64,000 nucleotides of DNA from Clostridium formicaceticum (GTDB taxonomy: Bacteria; Bacillota; Clostridia; Peptostreptococcales; Natronincolaceae): positions 62,001 to 126,000 of the forward strand of contig NZ_CP017603.1 in NCBI RefSeq assembly GCF_001854185.1, in the 5' to 3' direction. The stretch's first letter is position 1. The number at the start of each line of letters is the position of its first letter. Below, in pieces: positions 53,958 through 63,142 of this stretch. The notes below the pieces were generated by a model. It saw nothing but the letters and a program-made list of their open reading frames with translations, was not told where the DNA came from and did no database searches. Made by a program: the position numbers and the translations under genes.

Positions 53958-54086
53958 TTAAGAACCCAATATAATAAACTTGATAAAAGTCAAAAAATCT
54001 TTTCTAATATTTTCATCCGGCGGTAAAAAATCAAATTCATCTTTTAAGCCCTCAATCAACTCTAAAAGTGTTTTTTCTTTCTCCAT
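53958..54086 (-). CDS. 42-residue ORF after the second methyltransferase
   Basis: Starts MEKEKTLLELIEGLKDEF and ends FIKFIILGS. GGGGG lies 8 nt before the ATG, and it follows the methyltransferase stop by 12 nt. Mainly helical, acidic then hydrophobic. The first methyltransferase also has a tiny ORF behind it. Function unknown. Confidence 0.5.
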   Translation of the reverse strand: MEKEKTLLELIEGLKDEFDFLPPDENIRKDFLTFIKFIILGS

Positions 54087-54098
54087 GTATTATTCCCC

Positions 54099-55268
54099 CT
54101 ATTTATATACACCATGTTCATGTACAAACTGATTAACTGCTTTTAAATTTTCTACGTTTAAATCACCTCTGGATAAAAGTTCTCTACTTGTTGCAAATAT
54201 ATATCCTCCGCCAGGTGCACATTCATCAAGCAATTTCTTTGCATAATCTATACATTTATCCTTTGTACCCATTTTCAACAGTTCTAAAGGCATACCGCCG
54301 GCAATTGTGATGTTATCTCCAATTTTTTTCTTGGCTTCAAAAACATCGTCCCCTTCTATGATGCCTATAGCAAAGTTTTTTGGCATACTATTCAAAAGAT
54401 AATACTTATCTTCCCATTTTCCTTCTAGGAAAATAATTAATTTACCTCCTAATTCATGAATTTTAAGGAACATTTTTTCATAGGTTGGCCAAAAGAATTT
54501 TTCAAACTGTTTTGCGTTAATAAATGTAGGAAGGTGCATCATTGTAGCATAAAATGGAAAACTAGCAACTTGTTTTGTACCAGGATGTATTCCCATAACA
54601 TCATTTGAGAATTCTGCTAATGCATTAATCGCCTCAAGAAGTTCTTCAGGACGTCGCCTTATATCCAGTGAAATTCCTTTAAAACCTCTCAAGTAGTCAA
54701 AAATAATATCCATAGGCGGATATGCAAAGCCACCAGTTATAACAGGTATTCCGTACTTTTCCTTCAGTGTTGCCCTTAGTCTTTGCTGTACATCCCCTTT
54801 CACTTTCCAATGATTTAAAAGTTGTTTAAGGGTATCATAATTCTCTGAAGCTGATTCCCGCAAGTTAGCTGCTTTTCTTGGCACTAACTTGTTAAATATA
54901 AATTCCATAGGGTTTTTGATCAAATCAGGATAATCTTCCGATTCCATAGGTGTTATTTCTTGATGCTGTATTGTCTCCCCATCTCTAGAGATAAAATGAC
55001 TTTTACTTCCAATAATTTCGGCACTTTTAGCATCGAAAGCTATGCCACATGTATACGTGGCATCACAATAAATATCTTCATGAGGCTTACAAAATACCTC
55101 TATTTCTTTTTCTGGGTTCTCTTCAATTTCTTTTATGGAACTATTTGCATAAGAAACTGCCCAAGTACCATAAGTTGATAGTATTGGCACTCTATCTGGT
55201 TCCTCATGATTAACTGTTGTTAAAATTCTCTTCACTCGATCATCATATACTTTTTTCATGTCGCCCAT
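54099..55268 (-). CDS. UroD/MtaA-family corrinoid methyltransferase (second)
   Basis: A 389-residue TIM-barrel protein of the uroporphyrinogen-decarboxylase superfamily, methyltransferase branch (VNHEEPDRVPILSTYG, FEKFFWPTYEKMFLKIHELGGKLIIFLEG, GDNITIAGGMPLELLKMGTKDKCIDYAKKLLDECAPGGGYIFATS). In this branch a zinc site moves a methyl group between substrate, corrinoid protein and coenzyme. The start at 55268 follows AAGGGGTGA by about 9 nt. Paralogous to the gene at 55681; together they could take methyl from substrate and pass it on. Confidence 0.88.
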   Translation of the reverse strand: MGDMKKVYDDRVKRILTTVNHEEPDRVPILSTYGTWAVSYANSSIKEIEENPEKEIEVFCKPHEDIYCDATYTCGIAFDAKSAEIIGSKSHFISRDGETIQHQEITPMESEDYPDLIKNPMEFIFNKLVPRKAANLRESASENYDTLKQLLNHWKVKGDVQQRLRATLKEKYGIPVITGGFAYPPMDIIFDYLRGFKGISLDIRRRPEELLEAINALAEFSNDVMGIHPGTKQVASFPFYATMMHLPTFINAKQFEKFFWPTYEKMFLKIHELGGKLIIFLEGKWEDKYYLLNSMPKNFAIGIIEGDDVFEAKKKIGDNITIAGGMPLELLKMGTKDKCIDYAKKLLDECAPGGGYIFATSRELLSRGDLNVENLKAVNQFVHEHGVYK

Positions 55269-55374
55269 TTGTTACACTCACCCCTTCGTAAAATCTTCTA
55301 TTTAATTATTATTTAGTTTTTTATCAACTTCTCTAGTGCCTTAAAATTCATTATATAATTCTACCCTTTCATGA

Positions 55375-55423
55375 AATGAAACTTAATTCCGAGGGAGTTT
55401 TTACTCCCCCGGAATTGTAGCAA
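55375..55423. repeat. Dispersed hairpin repeat, copy 3
   Basis: AACTTAATTCCGAGGGAG-TTTTT-ACTCCCCCGGAATTGTAGC: near-perfect stem, same family as 11617, 14831, 62305 and 62630. It lies between the 48-residue ORF and the second methyltransferase gene and may stop or attenuate transcription there. Confidence 0.75.
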
Positions 55424-55519
55424 AAGGCAAAATTATAGATCTTTCATATTATAGTTCAAGCTTAAAGGCGTATGCCTATCGTTAACTTTCATTCAGTTTT
55501 GATTTTATAAAGGATTGCT

Positions 55520-55666
55520 TTACATAGTTAAATACATAGAAAAGGCAAAAACTAATTCTTCATATGGCTGGGTATTTGGTGCAATGAATTCCGCTTCCTC
55601 TTGAGAAACATTATTTTCCTCTGCATACTCTGACCAAGAAGTGTAATATTCTGATTTAAATTCCAT
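55520..55666 (-). CDS. 48-residue ORF after the first methyltransferase
   Basis: Starts MEFKSEYYTSWSEYAEEN and ends FAFSMYLTM. It is acidic and aromatic-rich. GGAGG lies 8 nt before the ATG, itself 14 nt after the methyltransferase stop. It is well placed for cotranslation. Unknown function; perhaps a small subunit of the methyltransferase. Confidence 0.55.
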   Translation of the reverse strand: MEFKSEYYTSWSEYAEENNVSQEEAEFIAPNTQPYEELVFAFSMYLTM

Positions 55667-55680
55667 CCTAAATACCTCCT

Positions 55681-56832
55681 TTAATAAACTGCATATTCTC
55701 TTACAAATTCATTTACAGCAATAATATTTTCAGGTTTTGCATCTCTTATATTTAAAGCCACCTTGTCAAAAGAGAAAACATAATTACCACCTGGTGCAAG
55801 AATATCAATCAGTTCTTTGGCTTTGTCAATACATTCTTGTTTTGTGCCCTGAGCTAATAAGGTTAATGGGTAAAGCCCAGAAATGATATGCTTCTTACCT
55901 ACTTTTTCTTTGATCGTCTTTGGATCACCATATTCAAACATCATATGTGTTCCCTTAGGTAGTTCATTTAAGTAATCTAAAAACCTCGTCCAATCATGTT
56001 CAACAAATAGTAATACCCCTGCTCCAGCAGCCCATAATCCTTCAACCAATTTTTTAAAGGTAGGCCAATAGAATTTTTCAAAATCCTTTTCTCTCATATA
56101 GGGTGCCATATGAAGAGGGATAAATGTTTTCTTGCTAACAGATGAATGCGGCTTAACCCCAGCTTTTAACATCATAGGCAGTACTGCTTCACATGCTGCA
56201 AGTACCTTTTCTGGATACCTTCTTATGTCTGCACTAATACCACTAAAACTTCTAAACTGATCAGCAACTTGGTCAAAGGGTGCAATCGATTGACAAGCTA
56301 TTCGCCCATCAGCCAGACCATATTTTGCATTCATCTCAGCATCGGCCGCAGCTATTTGTCCCATGATATCGAAAAAAGCTTTTTGTGCTTTAGCAAATAC
56401 CATAGATCGTTTCGCTGGCGTTGTGTCTAAATTTGCATATAACCGTGGGAAGATTTTGTCATGCATAAACTTATAAGGATCTTTAATCATTTCATCATAT
56501 TCTTCAGGATCCATGCCAGTAATTTCTGGGTGTTGAATTTGACCTGAAGAACTCATTATAAAGTTTTTTGCTCCCAATATGTTATATACTGGATATAGCC
56601 TTGTAAACGTGGCAGGATTGATATCAGATGCAAATGATTTTGCCCCAACTTCAATCATATCTTTAAATCCACCAACATCCCATTGTGCCTTTTTTAAATC
56701 AACCCCGGCATATTGCATAATATATGTTATATCCATCCAAGTATATACGGGTACCCTTTTAGGTATTTTTCCTTCATCAATATCTTGGAAAAGCTGGTTT
56801 CTTTCTTTTGCTTGTGCTAGCATATCCTTCAT
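55681..56832 (-). CDS. UroD/MtaA-family corrinoid methyltransferase (first)
   Basis: A 383-residue protein of the same superfamily (IPKRVPVYTWMDITYIMQYAG, SVSKKTFIPLHMAPYMREKDFEKFYWPTFKKLVEG, LFVEHDWTRFLDYLNELPKG, VGKKHIISGLYPLTLLAQGTKQECIDKAKELI). It starts directly at the stop codon of the corrinoid protein gene, so the products are made together. Relatives demethylate methylated amines, methoxylated aromatics or related compounds; which one is used here is unknown. Confidence 0.88.
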   Translation of the reverse strand: MKDMLAQAKERNQLFQDIDEGKIPKRVPVYTWMDITYIMQYAGVDLKKAQWDVGGFKDMIEVGAKSFASDINPATFTRLYPVYNILGAKNFIMSSSGQIQHPEITGMDPEEYDEMIKDPYKFMHDKIFPRLYANLDTTPAKRSMVFAKAQKAFFDIMGQIAAADAEMNAKYGLADGRIACQSIAPFDQVADQFRSFSGISADIRRYPEKVLAACEAVLPMMLKAGVKPHSSVSKKTFIPLHMAPYMREKDFEKFYWPTFKKLVEGLWAAGAGVLLFVEHDWTRFLDYLNELPKGTHMMFEYGDPKTIKEKVGKKHIISGLYPLTLLAQGTKQECIDKAKELIDILAPGGNYVFSFDKVALNIRDAKPENIIAVNEFVREYAVY

Positions 56833-57483
56833 CTAATTCACCCACCCTTGACAGATTTTTACACCTTCTGCCGCATTGGTGGTAAAAGCATCTGCCCCAA
56901 CATGCTCACAAGCCTCTTTGGTTACAGGGTTGCCACCAATAATAATTTTTACATCTTCCCTTAACCCTTCCTTTTTCATTTTATCTATAATGTTTTTCAT
57001 AGAGTCAATGGCTAAAGTAAGTACGCCGCTCATTCCTACAATCTGAGGTTTTACATCTTTGATTTTTTGAACAAAGGCATCTGCTGATTTATCAATTCCA
57101 ATATCATATACTTCAAAACCCGCTGCTTCTGACATGCTTCTGAAGATGTTTTTACCAATATCATGTAAATCTCCCTCTACCGTCCCAAGAACAATGGTAC
57201 CTATCTTTTCCGTGCTACCTAAACCTATCACTGGCTTTAATGTTTCAATAGCACTTGCTAATAACTCTCCAGCAAAGATTAAATCACCTACAAAGTATTC
57301 ACCTTTGTCAAACCAATCTCCTACAATTGCCATTCCTTGCTGACACGCATTTACTACCTTTTGCGCTTCTTCTTCACTTGGATTTTTTCCTACAAACTCA
57401 TTTAATATTTTTAATACTTGGTCTTCGTCAAGCTCTCCGACTGCTTGGGTTAATGCATTTAAATCCATTGCTAAATCTGCCAT
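56833..57483 (-). CDS. Corrinoid (B12-binding) methyl carrier protein
   Basis: A 216-residue protein of the MtbC/MtaC/MtgC kind. The N-terminal helical cap is residues 1-85. The B12 domain has GDLHDIGKNI with the cobalt-ligand His, the SxL-type GMSGVLTLA and the C-terminal GGNPVT. It carries a methyl group on cobalt between the two methyltransferases encoded downstream. AAAGGGGG precedes the start. A reactivating ATPase (RamA type), normally needed, is not in the window. Confidence 0.94.
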   Translation of the reverse strand: MADLAMDLNALTQAVGELDEDQVLKILNEFVGKNPSEEEAQKVVNACQQGMAIVGDWFDKGEYFVGDLIFAGELLASAIETLKPVIGLGSTEKIGTIVLGTVEGDLHDIGKNIFRSMSEAAGFEVYDIGIDKSADAFVQKIKDVKPQIVGMSGVLTLAIDSMKNIIDKMKKEGLREDVKIIIGGNPVTKEACEHVGADAFTTNAAEGVKICQGWVN

Positions 57484-58058
57484 TTTAATTTCCCCCTTTA
57501 ACTTATAAAATATATTTTTTTCTTAACCATACATGCAGTTAAGTGTCGAAACAAAATTATTGAATACGATTTCAATTACTAGTTTTTTATACAGTGGTTA
57601 TTGCTGTTTCTTTAATGATTTTATTTCATTTTTTTATAAGCATTAGCATATTTCCTAATTTCTATCTCTACCAATCAGCATCTCTATTGTAATTCTTAAG
57701 AAACCCAGTGTACATCTAGGTTATACCTGTATATACAGCGTAGATTAAAAAATAAAATCTTACTTTTTCTTGCAAGCCTAAGCATCAAGATAAATCAGAT
57801 TCTTTAAATTTCATAGCATTTTTTGTTTATGAAAAGGTTTATTATGCTATTTTGCATATGCAATTGTAACCCTATACAGCTATTTTTTGAATAGTGTTTA
57901 TATTTTAATAATAACATAAGCTATTCCTCATGGTCAATATTTTTTTGGCGACAATTACCAAAGGTTTTATAAATTCTATAATTTTATTCTAAAATCCCAA
58001 TGTGAACTGAATATAAACCAGCAGCGCCAGTTAAGCCATAAATCATCTTAGAAAAACC
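57484..58058. other. 575-bp AT-rich non-coding region
   Basis: No ORF with a ribosome site and no repeat copy was recognised. A sigma-54 promoter or cobalamin riboswitch for the corrinoid operon was sought by eye and not found. The promoter of that operon must lie here. Confidence 0.4.
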
Positions 58059-58088
58059 AAAATAGGAAGACCATATCTTCCTATTTTT
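58059..58088 (-). terminator. Terminator of the DUF2512 gene
   Basis: AAAATAGGAAGA/TCTTCCTATTTT, a 12-bp perfect stem with a 5-nt loop, followed on the minus strand by GGTTTTTC. Confidence 0.8.
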
Positions 58089-58096
58089 AGTAAGCC

Positions 58097-58459
58097 TTAC
58101 TTTTCTTTTGGAGCCACTGTATCAGCTCGTTGCAGATACATATGAAAGAAAAATTCTACCACGCCCACGATTATTGCTAATCCTATCAATGTACCAAATG
58201 TAGTATTGAAGTCTCTTGTAAACATTGCTATCACATAGGCAACAACTGCTGCCATTACACCATCCCCTATAGAAGCTACAACGTTTCCTAGGTTTGGTAG
58301 AACCACTAAATCTCCTAATATATAATTTAATCCAGTACCTACTATTGCTACAATAATTACCCAGACCAATGGATTTCCATCCATAAAGCCTAAAGTCAAC
58401 CATGCAGCAATAAAAGTCATTACAAGTTTAACTAATAGGGCTGTTGTTGTATTGCTCAT
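58097..58459 (-). CDS. DUF2512-family membrane protein
   Basis: A 120-residue protein with four hydrophobic helices (about 8-27, 30-48, 58-80, 88-108), containing GTGLNYILGDLVVLPNLGN, typical of the YndM/DUF2512 family found in spore-forming Firmicutes. Function unknown. It is flanked by its own terminator and is monocistronic. Confidence 0.88.
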   Translation of the reverse strand: MSNTTTALLVKLVMTFIAAWLTLGFMDGNPLVWVIIVAIVGTGLNYILGDLVVLPNLGNVVASIGDGVMAAVVAYVIAMFTRDFNTTFGTLIGLAIIVGVVEFFFHMYLQRADTVAPKEK

Positions 58460-58733
58460 TCCTCCAACTCCTTTTTATTTTCCTGCTATTTCTGATAATT
58501 ACTTGAATTATATAATATTTTTTCTTCTTTTTTTGTTAATAGATTTCTAAAATAGTATTACTCTGATAATTGCTTATTATGTAATCAGCAGTTAATAAAA
58601 AAACGTCGAGGCCTTGATAAGATTTTTAAAATAGAAATTTTTTCTATCTCTTTTACTTTTTCAATACTATACTAAATTTCATAAAATTTGCAGATTTAGG
58701 ACATGCTACATATAATGAGAGGAGACTAGAACA

Positions 58734-59195
58734 ATGAAACTTATTGAAGTGGGTAGTGATGCACCGAATTTCACTGTAAAGGATAACCATGAGCAAAACA
58801 TAAGTTTGTCAGACTATCGAGGCAAAAAAGTATTACTCTCCTGGCACCCTCTTGCTTGGACACCAGTTTGTACTGATCAGATGAGGGCATTAGAAACGAA
58901 TTGGCAAACATTTCAGAAACTCAATACTATTCCCCTTGGATTTAGCGTTGATCCACCACCTTGTAAAAAAGCATGGGCAACAGCAATCCTAATGAATAAC
59001 GTAAGCCTTCCTTCAGACTTTTGGCCCCATGGAAAAGTAGCACAAGAATATGGATTGTTTAATGAAACGCAGGGTATATCAGAACGAGCAAATATTATCA
59101 TAGACGAAAAGGGTAAGATCAGGTGGGTAAAAATGTATTATTCTCAAGAGTTACCTGATATAAACGAAGTTATACAGATTTTATCGAATATGTAG
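58734..59195 (+). CDS. Peroxiredoxin (AhpC/TSA family)
   Basis: A 153-residue thioredoxin-fold peroxidase. The active site HPLAWTPVCTDQ (Cys near residue 47) replaces the more common PxxxTxxC with an equivalent Pro-Thr-Cys arrangement. A second cysteine in DPPPCKKAW (about 86) may be the resolving Cys. It reduces peroxides, using thioredoxin-type donors. GAGAGGAG precedes the start. Monocistronic, divergent from the DUF2512 gene. Confidence 0.9.
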   Translation: MKLIEVGSDAPNFTVKDNHEQNISLSDYRGKKVLLSWHPLAWTPVCTDQMRALETNWQTFQKLNTIPLGFSVDPPPCKKAWATAILMNNVSLPSDFWPHGKVAQEYGLFNETQGISERANIIIDEKGKIRWVKMYYSQELPDINEVIQILSNM

Positions 59196-59414
59196 AGAAA
59201 AGCCAGTTGCTACTAGGATATTTAATATACTAGTAGCATTATTCTATTTATAGGAATATAACGATTATCTTATTTTCAATTGAGCCTGTCTTGATTATAT
59301 CTGTTGGATATATGTATTTTTTATAGTGTTCTCTATGTAGTTTGGGTGAAACCAAAGAAATCTTAAACAGAATGACGAATGCTTTAAACGCTAAAAAACC
59401 TCTTAAGAAAACTA

Positions 59415-59446
59415 GTTTGTAAACAAACCTCATCAAATGGTATAAT
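59415..59446 (+). promoter_or_regulatory. Promoter with dyad upstream of dinB
   Basis: TTGTAA (59417-59422), 18 nt and TATAAT (59441-59446). The palindrome GTTTGT-AA-ACAAAC (59415-59428) covers the -35. It does not match the Gram-positive LexA box (GAAC-N4-GTTC), so the regulator is unclear. Confidence 0.55.
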
Positions 59447-59492
59447 TACACTGTGAAAGCGTATTATTTCTTCTGTGAAAGGATCATCCATT

Positions 59493-60710
59493 ATGCAAAA
59501 AGTAATATTTCTTGTTGATATGAATGCTTTTTTTATTTCTTGCGAAATGACTAGAAACCCTGAACTTATAGGCGCTCCTGCAGCAGTAGCAGGGGATCCT
59601 AGAAAGCGTACTGGAATCATTTTAGCGGCTAACTATGAGGCAAGAAGCTTTGGTGTAAAAACTGCGATGGTACTCCATGAAGCTTTAAAACTTTGCCCTA
59701 ATATGAAACTAATTCCTCCAGATCATTCTTTCTATACACAAAGATCAAGAGAAGTTATGCACCTTTTATCTTCCTACACCCCTGTTATTGAACAAAACAG
59801 CATCGATGAAGCTTGGTTAGATATGACAGGCTGTGAACGACTTTTAGGAAAACCGTTGGAATCGGCACAAAAGATTATGAATAACATCCGAGGTGAACTA
59901 GGTTTATGGTGTTCTATAGGAATATCTGAAAATAAGTTTCTTTCTAAAATGGCTTCTGATATGAAGAAGCCTTTAGGTATTACAACGCTTTGGAAAAAAG
60001 ATATTGAGCATAAGCTATGGCCCCTTCCTGCTAAATCTATGTATGGTATTGGAAAGCAAACTGCTGAAAAGCTTTCCAGTATAGGCATTGAGACCATAGG
60101 CGACTTAGCTCTTTTCAACCAAGAATTTCTTATAAAAAAATTCGGAAAATTAGGTCTTGAACTTCATAAAAAAGCCAACGGAATAGATCCTTCACCTGTA
60201 GCACCTCATTCTGAAGACGAGGTAAAGTCCATCGGTAGATCTACTACCCTTTCAGAAGATTTATCTGACTTAGAAACTGCAACGGTAGTATTAATGCAGC
60301 TTGCCGATGAAGTAGGAATGACTGCACGCCAACACAATAAAAAGGGATGCACTGTACAAATAATCATTAAATATTCAAATTTCCAAGCTATAACCCGACA
60401 AATGACTATACCCGCTACTTATATAACAAAAGAAATCGTATCTGCCGGTATTCAACTTCTTAAACAACACTGGAAACCTTTCCCTCCTGTCCGACTACTT
60501 GGTATTAGTCTTAGCGGCTTTGATAAGGGCTGTAAATCAGATCAAATCTCACTATTTGATTTGCCTGATGTAAATCATTCCTCCCACAAAGAGGAAAGGC
60601 TTGAAAAAACTATGGATACCTTACGAAGTAAATATGGTATGTCTAAGATTAATAGAGCAACTTTAATAAAAACTGCTAAACAGCAAGTAAATCCCTCCAT
60701 AAAAAACTAA
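59493..60710 (+). CDS. dinB: DNA polymerase IV (Y family)
   Basis: A 405-residue translesion polymerase. Catalytic carboxylates are in FLVDMNAFF and NSIDEAWLDMTG; the YEARSFGV/KTAM motif and the helix-hairpin-helix (LPAKSMYGIGKQTAEKLSSIGI) follow. The little-finger domain includes KSIGRSTTLSEDL and a C-terminal beta-clamp-binding-like QISLFDLP. The start at 59493 is favoured, 9 nt after GAAAGGA; the GTG at 59475 is weaker. It extends past lesions with low fidelity. Confidence 0.94.
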   Translation: MQKVIFLVDMNAFFISCEMTRNPELIGAPAAVAGDPRKRTGIILAANYEARSFGVKTAMVLHEALKLCPNMKLIPPDHSFYTQRSREVMHLLSSYTPVIEQNSIDEAWLDMTGCERLLGKPLESAQKIMNNIRGELGLWCSIGISENKFLSKMASDMKKPLGITTLWKKDIEHKLWPLPAKSMYGIGKQTAEKLSSIGIETIGDLALFNQEFLIKKFGKLGLELHKKANGIDPSPVAPHSEDEVKSIGRSTTLSEDLSDLETATVVLMQLADEVGMTARQHNKKGCTVQIIIKYSNFQAITRQMTIPATYITKEIVSAGIQLLKQHWKPFPPVRLLGISLSGFDKGCKSDQISLFDLPDVNHSSHKEERLEKTMDTLRSKYGMSKINRATLIKTAKQQVNPSIKN

Positions 60711-60742
60711 CCCCTCCTAAATTCTGTAGAATCTAGAAGGGG
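60711..60742. terminator. Shared terminator of dinB and selO
   Basis: CCCCTCCTAAATTCT pairs with AGAATCTAGAAGGGG (two mismatches), lying between the convergent dinB and SelO genes. Confidence 0.7.
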
Positions 60743-60767
60743 ATTGTGCTTTTTAAACACTTCTATA

Positions 60768-62243
60768 TCAAGTACCGCAAAAGGTTCGATAAGGACAACT
60801 TGATGGCGCAGGCAATACGGCGTATTCATCCTGCTCAGGGGCGTGGTCGTAGGGTCTTGAAAGAACATCAAGAAGCCGATGCATCACGCTGTAATCTCCT
60901 TGTTTCACCGCGGCTTCTAATGCCTCTTCTACCCGGTGATTGCGAGGAATGATGGCAGGATTACTATTCCGCATCAACATCTGGCAGGCGTCTTTAGATT
61001 CCCGTTGTCTGCCTAGTCTCGCCTGCCATAGTTCATGCCACTGAGCAAATTCTGTGGTACCAAACAAGGCTATATCCTCCTTCTTATCAAAAGTTAATGC
61101 ACGGAAGGTATTAGTATAATCCACACCATGTTTTTCCATCATACTTAGGAGATCTTCAATAAGTGCTTCATCCTGTGGCTCTTCATTAAATATTCCCAGT
61201 TTTGCCCTCATTCCCGCCAACCAATTACTATGATACAACTCAGGAAAATCTGAAATCGCATCCTGAGCCAACTTGACAGCCTTCTCTTGATTAGCATCCA
61301 GCAGCGGCAGTAGGGTTTCAGCAAATCGTGCGAGATTCCATGCGGCAATATTCGACTGATTGCCATAGGCATATCGACCTTGAACATCAATGGAACTAAA
61401 TACCGTTTCTGGATCATAGGTATCCATAAAAGCACAAGGGCCATAATCAATAGTTTCTCCACTAATGGTCATGTTATCGGTATTCATGACTCCGTGGATA
61501 AAACCAACTAACTGCCATTTAGCAATCAATGCGGCTTGACGCTTAATTACTTCCTGCAGTAATAAAAGGTATCGACGCTCATCAGTTGTAATATCCGAAA
61601 AATGACGTTTTATTGTATAATCAGCTAGCATCCGAAGTTCTTCAACTGTACCCCATTCTGCAGCGTATTGAAAGGTACCGATGCGCAGATGACTGGCAGC
61701 CACACGGGTCAGAATTGCACCGGGCAGTTCTGTTTCGCGGATGACTGACTCACCGGTTGTTACCACTGCTAAACTACGAGTAGTAGCAATACCAAGGGCT
61801 TGCATTGCTTCACTAATGATATATTCTCGAAGCATCGGTCCCAATGTCGCTCGACCATCACCCCGACGGGAATATGGTGTTCTACCTGAACCCTTGAGCT
61901 GAATATCCAATCGTTCACCTGAAGGCGTGATTTGTTCACCAATCAGCAGCGCTCGACCATCTCCTAACATCGTAAAATGTCCGAATTGATGCCCCGCATA
62001 AGCTTGGGCAAGCGGCGAAGCACCTTCAGGAATCTGATTCCCCGCAAACACAGCCACCCCATCATCGCTTTGCATCGCCTGAATATTTAATCCTAAAGAT
62101 GTTGCTAACGAATGATTAAAAATCACCAACTTTGGTGAGGATACAGGCGTTGGATTGAAGCTGCTAAAAAATATCTTCGGCAGTCCAGCATAACTGTTAT
62201 CTAAGTTCCATCCTGTTCCTATTGTTGTTTTTTCCTTTGTCAT
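60768..62243 (-). CDS. selO: SelO-family protein adenylyltransferase
   Basis: A 491-residue pseudokinase-fold AMPylator (YdiU/SelO). Hallmarks are [61 protein letters not shown] (catalytic loop) and DYGPCAFMD (metal-binding DYG). It ends in YRTFCGT, with Cys where some homologues carry selenocysteine. It transfers AMP from ATP to Ser/Thr/Tyr of redox proteins. The start at 62243 follows AAGGAG; the longer frame lacks a site. It has somewhat richer GC usage than its neighbours, possibly acquired. Confidence 0.94.
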   Translation of the reverse strand: MTKEKTTIGTGWNLDNSYAGLPKIFFSSFNPTPVSSPKLVIFNHSLATSLGLNIQAMQSDDGVAVFAGNQIPEGASPLAQAYAGHQFGHFTMLGDGRALLIGEQITPSGERLDIQLKGSGRTPYSRRGDGRATLGPMLREYIISEAMQALGIATTRSLAVVTTGESVIRETELPGAILTRVAASHLRIGTFQYAAEWGTVEELRMLADYTIKRHFSDITTDERRYLLLLQEVIKRQAALIAKWQLVGFIHGVMNTDNMTISGETIDYGPCAFMDTYDPETVFSSIDVQGRYAYGNQSNIAAWNLARFAETLLPLLDANQEKAVKLAQDAISDFPELYHSNWLAGMRAKLGIFNEEPQDEALIEDLLSMMEKHGVDYTNTFRALTFDKKEDIALFGTTEFAQWHELWQARLGRQRESKDACQMLMRNSNPAIIPRNHRVEEALEAAVKQGDYSVMHRLLDVLSRPYDHAPEQDEYAVLPAPSSCPYRTFCGT

Positions 62244-62304
62244 CGTATCTCCTTTTCTCCTTTCCTTCTTTTGTCTTTCTATATCTGAGTTTTTCCTTTT
62301 ACAC

Positions 62305-62480
62305 AAAATAAAATGAGACTTCATTCAGGGAAGTTTTTACTCCCACTGAATTTATAGCCGAATTTATTTCGAGGATGTAGTACTTAATCTCCCACTTGCA
62401 TAAGTAGATAACCCAAATCTTTGATTTGGTGTTAGTCACTTAGTTTGTTCACCTAGAAGCGGGGGTCTTAGCAATACACG
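62305..62480. repeat. Dispersed hairpin repeat, copy 4 with extended tail
   Basis: The first 90 bp match the family (GAGACTTCATTCAGGGAAG-TTTTT-ACTCCCACTGAATTTATAGCC, GAATTTATTTCGAGGATGTAG). A further tail has the hairpin CCAAATC-TTT-GATTTGG and ends near AGAAGCGGGGGTCTTAGC. The tail resembles transposable-element ends and may be the full-length form of the repeat. Confidence 0.6.
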
Positions 62481-62629
62481 AAGGATAAAGCCTATAAGCA
62501 TTCTATGAAATTTTTAGCTATCTATTTTCTATATCAATACAACCCCTTTTAGTGTCTACTTCTGCTGGCTTATTATACTCTTTTCACACAAAGACAATAT
62601 TCTTTTTATAAATATCAGGCTTGTCTCTA

Positions 62630-62680
62630 TAAAATGGGACTTAACACAGGGGAGTTTTTATTTCTTTTTTGTAAATTTTC
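62630..62680. repeat. Dispersed hairpin repeat, copy 5 (partial)
   Basis: AAAATGGGACTTAACACAGGGGAGTTTTT-type start, then decay into T-rich sequence. Only the first half of the unit is recognisable. Confidence 0.55.
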
Positions 62681-62791
62681 ATACGCTAGTAGATTGAATT
62701 ATCCCATTGTTTAATTGCTTCTTGTATATTATAATATTGATTGACTATCGAATGTACATCATTATTTTAAGTAAGAAGGAGAATTACAACT

Positions 62792-63001
62792 ATGTCTAAT
62801 GTAGAAAAAGAGCAGAACACAAAAACTACTGAGAAAAAAAAGATGAGTCTACAGGAAGCTATGCGGCAGATGCTAGCATCCAAAAACCAAGAAAAGTCAA
62901 AGAGTAAGTTTCAATCTAATTCCTTCAATGCCAACACAAGTAAACAAAGTCAGCTATCAAAAAAGACAAGTAATCAACGCAGAAAAATGGGCAGTTCCTA
63001 G
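62792..63001 (+). CDS. Small basic, low-complexity protein
   Basis: A 69-residue protein rich in Lys, Ser, Gln and Asn. It has a short helical core (MSLQEAMRQMLASKNQEK) and a disordered tail (KSKFQSNSFNANTSKQSQ). AAGAAGGAG lies 9 nt before the ATG and a terminator follows. Possibly a spore- or nucleic-acid-associated small protein; not recognised. Confidence 0.7.
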   Translation: MSNVEKEQNTKTTEKKKMSLQEAMRQMLASKNQEKSKSKFQSNSFNANTSKQSQLSKKTSNQRRKMGSS

Positions 63002-63028
63002 TAACTCTCAAGAATGAATGCTAACAGA

Positions 63029-63072
63029 AATCCCAGTCCGTAGGCTTTTTATCTACCTATAGGCTGGGATTT
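63029..63072 (+). terminator. Terminator of the small basic protein gene
   Basis: AATCCCAG...TAGG pairs with CCTATAG...CTGGGATT, an imperfect stem of about 14 bp with T-rich sequence in loop and tail. Confidence 0.65.
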
Positions 63073-63142
63073 AATAGTATATAGATTTTGTCACTTGATT
63101 TAATATGCAATTTCTAATAGAGTTACCTTTAAACCGCTGTTT

